Assembly: GCA_037693485.1 (NCBI GenBank)
Contig: CM075353.1
Location: 62,391,501 to 62,455,500, forward strand
Reading direction: 5' to 3'
DNA length: 64,000 bases
Source of the DNA: Kitagawia praeruptora
Lineage: Eukaryota; Streptophyta; Magnoliopsida; Apiales; Apiaceae
In this document: in pieces, positions 59,301 to 64,000 of the stretch
Layout: each line of letters starts with the position of its first letter
How positions within the stretch are numbered: the stretch's first letter is position 1
The notes under the pieces: generated by a model
What the model was told of the DNA's origin: nothing
Databases searched by the model: none
The model's input: only the letters and a program-made list of their open reading frames with translations
Translations under genes and position numbers: made by a program

Positions 59301-60833
59301 TCAAAGAATGAACCTAAGAAGGTTGAAGAAGCCTTACAGGATCCTGATTGGGTAATTGCAATGCAGGAGGAGTTAAATGAGTTTGAGAGAAACAAAGTCT
59401 GGAAACTGGTACCAAGACCTAAAGATAGATCTATTGTTGGTGCAAGATGGGTTTTCAGGAACAAGCTAGATGAATCTGGTATGATTGTAAGAAACAAAGC
59501 AAGACTGGTGGCTAAGGGTTATTCTCAGGAAGAAGGCATTGATTATGATGAGACCTTTGCACCTGTAGCAAGATTAGAAGCAATCAGAATGTTTCTTGCA
59601 TTTGCAGCTCATTCAAAATTCAAGGTATACCAGATGGATGTAAAGAGTGTTTTTCTAAATGGCAAACTTGATGAGGAAGTATATGTGGAACAGCCACCTG
59701 GAATTGTTGATCCAAAATTTCCAAATCATGTCTACAAACTTGACAAGGCACTCTATGGACTAAAGCAGGCACCAAGAGCATGGTATGAGACTTTGTCTAA
59801 ATTTCTTCTTGAAAATGGCTTCACAAGAGGTACAATTGACAAAACTCTATTCTTTAGAAAGATAAAAGGTGAATTACTTTTAGTTCAAGTTTATGTTGAT
59901 GATATTATTTTTGGTTCTACTAATGAAAAGTTGTGTGCTAAGTTTAGCAAGCTTATGCAGTCTAAGTATCAGATGAGCATGATGGGTGAATTAAATTATT
60001 TCTTATGCTTGCAGGTCAAATAGACTGAGACTGGTATTTTCATTAATCAGTCAAAGTATATCAAAGATCTTTTAAGAAGGTTTGACTTTCAAGACTGTGC
60101 AGTTGCAAAAACACCAATGGCAACAGCCACTAAACTAGACTCAGATCCTAAGGGAAAGAGTGTGGATAATACTAGTTATAGAGGCATGATAGGCTCATTG
60201 TTATATCTAACTGCAAGTAGGCCAGATATAATGTTTTCTACCTGTTTATGTGCTAGATTCTAAAGTGATCCTAAGGAATCTCATTTAATTGCTGTGAAGA
60301 GAATTTTTAGATATCTCAAAGGAACTCCAAATCTTGGTTTGTGGTACCCTAGAGAATCTGATTTCTTTCTAATTGGCTATTCAGACTCTGATTATGCAGG
60401 GTGTAAAATAGACAGGAAAAGCACTACAGGTACATGTCAATTCTTGGGAAATAGATTGATTTCTTGGGCAAGCAAGAAACAACAATCTGTTTCAACCTCA
60501 ACTGCAGAAGCTGAGTACATAGTAGCAGGCAGTTGTTGTGCACAGCTCCTTTGGATAAGAAATCAGTTGATGGATTATGGTATGACACTTAGTAATATTC
60601 CTATGTTTTGTGATAATACTAGTGCTATTAAAATTGCAGAAAATCCAGTTCAACATTCAAGGACTAAGCACATTGATGTCAGGTATCATTTTATTAGAGA
60701 ACATATTGAGAATGGTACTGTGGAACTTCATTTTGTTCCTACTGACAAACAGCTTGCAGATATTCTAACTAAACCACTTGATGAGACTACTTTCAGTAGA
60801 TTAGTAAGTGAGTTAGGAATGTTAAATTTTTAG
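56322..60833 (+). pseudogene. gag-pol of copia element 2, complete frame with two nonsense codons
   Basis: One frame of 1,504 codons starts at MSGYKDGNTRIP. The gag has a capsid-like N-terminus (YTLWEVKMLHHLEA) and a CCHC knuckle, CFNCSELGHFASEC. Protease: ILDSGCSGHMTG. Integrase: HKKLSHLNFK...CDACQLGK, then HLDLFGPVN, LRSDNGTEF, NGVVERKNR. RT: YQMDVKSVFLNGK and YVDDIIFGS. RNase H: SDSDYAGCKIDRKSTTG and STAEAEYIVAG, ending LVSELGMLNF. Stops are TAG at 60021 (after LQVK) and TAA at 60261 (after CARF). The sister element has Gln at both places. One or two C-to-T changes would account for all visible damage. Gag and pol share one frame here, unlike element 1. Confidence 0.95.
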
Positions 60834-62325
60834 ATCTTTAACATCTGCAATAGTAGCAAGGTATGATGTTTTTAGCTTATAGACTTGATATTCTTGTCAG
60901 GATCTATATTTGATTGTTAAATTCTTTAGCTATAACACTTTGCCTTGATAAATTTCAGTATGATAGACTTGTTAATAATCATCAGGATTAGATTTGTTAT
61001 CAGGATGCTGACGTCATCAGTATTGTGTCAGTATCAGGATTATGAAAATTGTTTCAGATCCTGACGTTTACTTTGTGTAGTAATCTAATTCTGTTATGTG
61101 TTAAGTCTATGATAGCATGTTTTGATATTTGCATACTGATAATTTATACATCATTCAATAATCAAAAGACAAGTAGATAACAAGAAATTGTGTTTTCATT
61201 AATTAAAAGCATTACATATATGGAAATGAAATACAACATCTTTTTGTCTAACTTCTACTGATAATCCTATACTTGTCTATTGATATGAATTTTGAGGTAC
61301 AGGACAAGGAGCATCTCAAGAAATCCATCAGGGGATTTGAACAGCTTCGTCTACTCTTGGATTCCTTGTCTGGGCGACTTGAATGAGAGTAGCTAACTTA
61401 AATGAATAGCATCTCCATCAAGATCAACCTCAGACTCTCGGCCAAATTCTTCATCCTCAAGTTTTGAGGAGATTAGGGGAAGATTGTATCTAACAGATGG
61501 ATGTTCTATAAGAAACCTCTGGATATTATCGAAAACCAATCCATCCATGATTAGTTCGATGAGAAGAGTCATCTTTTCAAAGAGATGATCAAGAACAGGA
61601 TGTTCATCGACTGTGAAGGATCTAAAGAATGGGTTTGAATGGAATTTTGGTTTGAGGAGCATTGTTGAGAAGAAAAGAAATTGAAAGGTTTATGGAGAAT
61701 GGCTTAAGGCGTCTGTTTCTTTTAAAGAAAGACGTGAGAAGCTGAACAGTCACTTGGAAGTTTTAATGAAGTCAGATGCTAATTATTGCATATGACTGTA
61801 TTTCTTGTTTTCAAGAAATATTGAATATATCTAACCAATTGATTGTTGTTCAGTTTAATTATTTATTTCTTTTCAGATAAAAGAAAAATGCCACGTGGAA
61901 ACTCCAATTAAGTCTCTGAAATCAGGATGATATTGATCAGGATTTCATGTGTGACCATTAGGATTTGAGAATTATTATATTTTTAAATCACATTGTATTT
62001 TGTGATTATTTTGATGAGAGGTCAACAGGAAAAGGAAGCTGATCAGTATTGATTATTTATACCCTGATTTATTTCATGAAAATCAATTTTGGATTTTATT
62101 TTCCAAAAAAATAATGGATAACCGCATTTTTCAGGGACTGACACCTGTCAATCTACGTGTCAACGTGGGATAGTGGTCTTAAAGATTTGAGAAATATATT
62201 TGTTTTGAAACTCTAATCGTGTAATTGCTTTCTCTAATTTCACATTCTCTAAAGCAAAAACACTCTCAAGTTCTCAAAATCTCTAATCTATTTCAAGAAT
62301 TTTTCAAGTTCTTTTCAGATCAAAA
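60834..62325 (+). other. pol-ORF3 spacer of copia element 2, rich in atcaggat motifs
   Basis: About 1.5 kb without a + strand gene. The 8-mer atcaggat occurs at 60981, 60999, 61033, 61921 and 61936, with atcagtat variants near 61013 and 62045. The LTR holds the reverse complement. An antisense ORF lies at 61393-61662. The last 120 bp is an A/CT-rich leader before ORF3. Confidence 0.8.
61393..61662 (-). CDS. Small antisense ORF in the copia spacer (89 aa, unknown)
   Basis: An ATG-initiated ORF on the strand opposite to pol starts MLLKPKFHSN, with FEKMTLLIELIMDGLVFD in the middle and an acidic C-terminus. The 25 nt before the ATG are CT-rich (ctttcaatttcttttcttctcaaca), like a plant leader, but I see no clear TATA box. 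No known domain. The layout (small antisense ORF between pol and the LTR, with a DG.VFD phrase) recalls the 74-aa ORF in the Tat element, but similarity is too short to claim homology. Confidence 0.4.
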   Translation of the reverse strand: MLLKPKFHSNPFFRSFTVDEHPVLDHLFEKMTLLIELIMDGLVFDNIQRFLIEHPSVRYNLPLISSKLEDEEFGRESEVDLDGDAIHLS

Positions 62326-64000
62326 ATGGCAGCTCAGAGAAGAATACCTAAATCAGTAGCCTTCAAGTTCGGTGACTTTGATTTTATGACAAACAACCAT
62401 GTAGCAGCTATCACCAACAAGGAAGGAGTGTCATCTGATTTTCATCCAATCATGGACTTTCTAGCGTATGGACCATTAAGTTATGCATTGACATCATCTC
62501 CACAAATTAATCAAGCAGCTGTTTCACAAGCTTGGGAGAATGCTGAGGTAGTTGATTCTACTCAGAGTCAATCAGGTAAGATTGTTCTACACTTAGGACA
62601 AGACTCATTTGATATTACTGAATCTGTTGTTAATTCAGTACTTCACTTACATGTTAGTTTGATTTATGAGAATGTACCATCTGATGATAATGTGAGAACT
62701 ATGTTGTCTGAATTAAGTTATAGTGGACCTCTAGACAACATGAGCCAGTTGAATAGGTCTTTTCTTAGAAAGGAATGGTCTTTCTTCTTTGATCAAATTG
62801 CTAAATGTTTTACTGGTAAATGTAGTTCTTTTCAGCAAATTACTTCTGTTACATCACATATTGCTTATAGTTTACTTTATGACAGAGTAATTAACATTGG
62901 TCATATTATCTTAAGTCAGATAAGTATTAAACTTGGGTTAAGAGATCAAAACAGGAAAATGGTTTATTATCATAGATTTATGCAAATGTTTATTAACCAT
63001 TTTATTCCTGATGTTGAAGCTAGATTTGGTAGGGAACATTGTGTTTCTTCTTATGTACAGCAAAAAAGAATTTTCTCTGACATTACAAAGAAGGACAATG
63101 AAAAGAATCTAGATGAAATACCTGCAATTCATTATCCACATCATTTTCAGGTAATTCTTAAAACTCATCTTCCTACTCTCTACAATTCTTCTTTCTTTTG
63201 TGGTGAAATGGCTCAGGAATCTCATTTGGAGGAGAACCCACCTGTGTCTACCCAAGTAGCCCAAAACATTATAGTCTCTGAAACAATTCAAGAACCAAAT
63301 TTTGATCCACAGCCTATTGTTTCAAAAAAACCAACCTCTGGTGTTTCTCAAAAGACATCAGTTGTAAGGAAGAGAAGATTTGTTGTGTCAAGTAGTAGTA
63401 ACTCTAGTGAAGATGATGATGATTTAACTCTTGCTGAGAGAGCAGAATTGAAGGCTGCAATTCAACTTTCTCTGTTAGCACAAAGAGATGAAAAACCTAG
63501 TCACAGCCAGGCTGCAGTCTCCCAAAAGGCTGTAGTTCTTAAAAAGGGAAAACAGTTACTGGATACTGTCTCTCAAAAGACCGTGTCTATTGAACAAAGA
63601 TCTCATCCCAAGATCACTTCTGTGTCTACACCTCTTGAGTCTTCTCAGGATAAATCTTTTGCTCACTATACCAGGAGAACAAGGAGAAAGATTCAATTGT
63701 CACCTACACACACAGAGTCTAGTCCAACTAACATTATGCAGGTTTCTACAAATGAAGCTACAATCAAGTCAGCAAATGACCATAGAGATCTGGATATTGA
63801 TTCTTCATGGGAAACTACATTATCATACAGACTGGCTATGGGACTAATTTCTCTCAAAGTGAAGTTGTCAAGGCCTGTTCTAGATTTTCTGGTTGAAAGA
63901 GTACCAAAACTTTTATTTCCAGATGAATATGGACTTCTACATCAAAGACTTGACTTAATGAAGATGTATTTCTATGTATCTGTCAGAAGACAATTAGTCA
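62326..64000 (+). CDS. Third ORF (ORF3) of copia element 2, open for 558 codons to the window edge
   Basis: Starts at ATG 62326 after a CT/A-rich leader and is open in one frame to the last base, so it is 3'-incomplete. The N-terminal domain has LRKEWSFFFDQIAKCF, ITSVTSHIAYSLLYDRVINIG and MVYYHRFMQMFINHFI. These line up with HLRKEWSYVF..., ICYSLAYDRKIDVG and IFFPRFIHSVLN in ORF3 of copia element 1. This shows a shared family despite low overall identity. A Ser-rich, acidic stretch (SSSSNSSEDDDDLTL, near 63400) follows, then a basic linker and a second folded region with SWETTLSYRLAMG. It lies in the place of the SIRE envelope-like ORF but has no obvious signal peptide or membrane helix. Its function is unknown. 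It is the only long intact ORF3 here. Confidence 0.85.
   Translation, partial: MAAQRRIPKSVAFKFGDFDFMTNNHVAAITNKEGVSSDFHPIMDFLAYGPLSYALTSSPQINQAAVSQAWENAEVVDSTQSQSGKIVLHLGQDSFDITESVVNSVLHLHVSLIYENVPSDDNVRTMLSELSYSGPLDNMSQLNRSFLRKEWSFFFDQIAKCFTGKCSSFQQITSVTSHIAYSLLYDRVINIGHIILSQISIKLGLRDQNRKMVYYHRFMQMFINHFIPDVEARFGREHCVSSYVQQKRIFSDITKKDNEKNLDEIPAIHYPHHFQVILKTHLPTLYNSSFFCGEMAQESHLEENPPVSTQVAQNIIVSETIQEPNFDPQPIVSKKPTSGVSQKTSVVRKRRFVVSSSSNSSEDDDDLTLAERAELKAAIQLSLLAQRDEKPSHSQAAVSQKAVVLKKGKQLLDTVSQKTVSIEQRSHPKITSVSTPLESSQDKSFAHYTRRTRRKIQLSPTHTESSPTNIMQVSTNEATIKSANDHRDLDIDSSWETTLSYRLAMGLISLKVKLSRPVLDFLVERVPKLLFPDEYGLLHQRLDLMKMYFYVSVRRQLV

Larger units (their letters stand above)
55558..64000 (+). mobile_element. 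Second SIRE-type Ty1/copia element, inserted in copia element 1, runs off the window
   Basis: The 5' LTR, primer site, gag-pol, spacer and third ORF are in order on the + strand. The 3' LTR is outside. It interrupts the 5' LTR of element 1, so it is the younger of the two. Two in-frame stops lie in pol. ORF3 is uninterrupted as far as visible. Confidence 0.93.

Overview
The window reads as intergenic plant nuclear DNA, most likely from a large-genome eudicot (perhaps an asterid; the sequence does not fix the species). The evidence is nested LTR retrotransposons primed by initiator-tRNA-Met (TGGTATCAG), plus MULE, hAT, Helitron and Stowaway-type elements, GT-AG introns and AT-rich spacers. I see no intact ordinary host gene. 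Almost all coding sequence belongs to mobile elements.

Layout. (1) 1-5307: six-plus copies of a ~173-bp tandem repeat, a leader-like stretch, one isolated 4CL-like exon (2442-2587), and a terminal region that looks like a CACTA transposon end (about 4771-5307). (2) 5308-15495: a 5'-truncated Ty3/gypsy Tat/Retand-type element on the + strand. It has a dead pol, two tandem-repeat arrays, two antisense genes with their own TATA boxes (one spliced into four coding exons), a polypurine tract and one LTR. (3) 15568-20620: a complete two-gene MULE with ~190-bp TIRs and a perfect 9-bp TSD. An intact GRF zinc-finger gene (+) converges on a broken mudrA-like transposase (-). (4) 20621-26065: AT-rich spacer with Stowaway-type MITEs and a non-autonomous Helitron. 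(5) 26066-39789: a LARD-like element with two nearly identical 4,000-bp LTRs around a badly eroded chromovirus pol. (6) 39790-42019: tRNA-derived SINE-like units and two hAT-type MITEs with 8-bp TSDs. (7) 42020-55557: a very long (~14 kb) SIRE-type Ty1/copia element on the - strand with gag, pol and a ~1,600-codon extra ORF downstream of pol. (8) 55558-64000: a second SIRE-type copia element on the + strand, inserted in the 5' LTR of the first. Its gag-pol has two stops, and its extra ORF is open for 558 codons to the window edge.

How the parts relate. In both copia elements a large third ORF follows pol, and the two ORFs share an N-terminal domain. Short motifs repeated in the LTR recur in mostly reverse-complement orientation in the pol-ORF3 spacer of the same element. 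The MULE resembles maize MuDR in layout, with two convergent genes driven from opposite TIRs, but its second gene encodes a GRF zinc finger. Most in-frame stops in the dead ORFs sit where glutamine (CAG/CAA) is expected, as C-to-T decay of methylated transposons would produce. The most notable candidates are the MULE GRF gene, the shared copia ORF3 domain with its LTR/spacer complementarity, the LARD carried by an eroded pol, and the spliced antisense gene of the Tat element.
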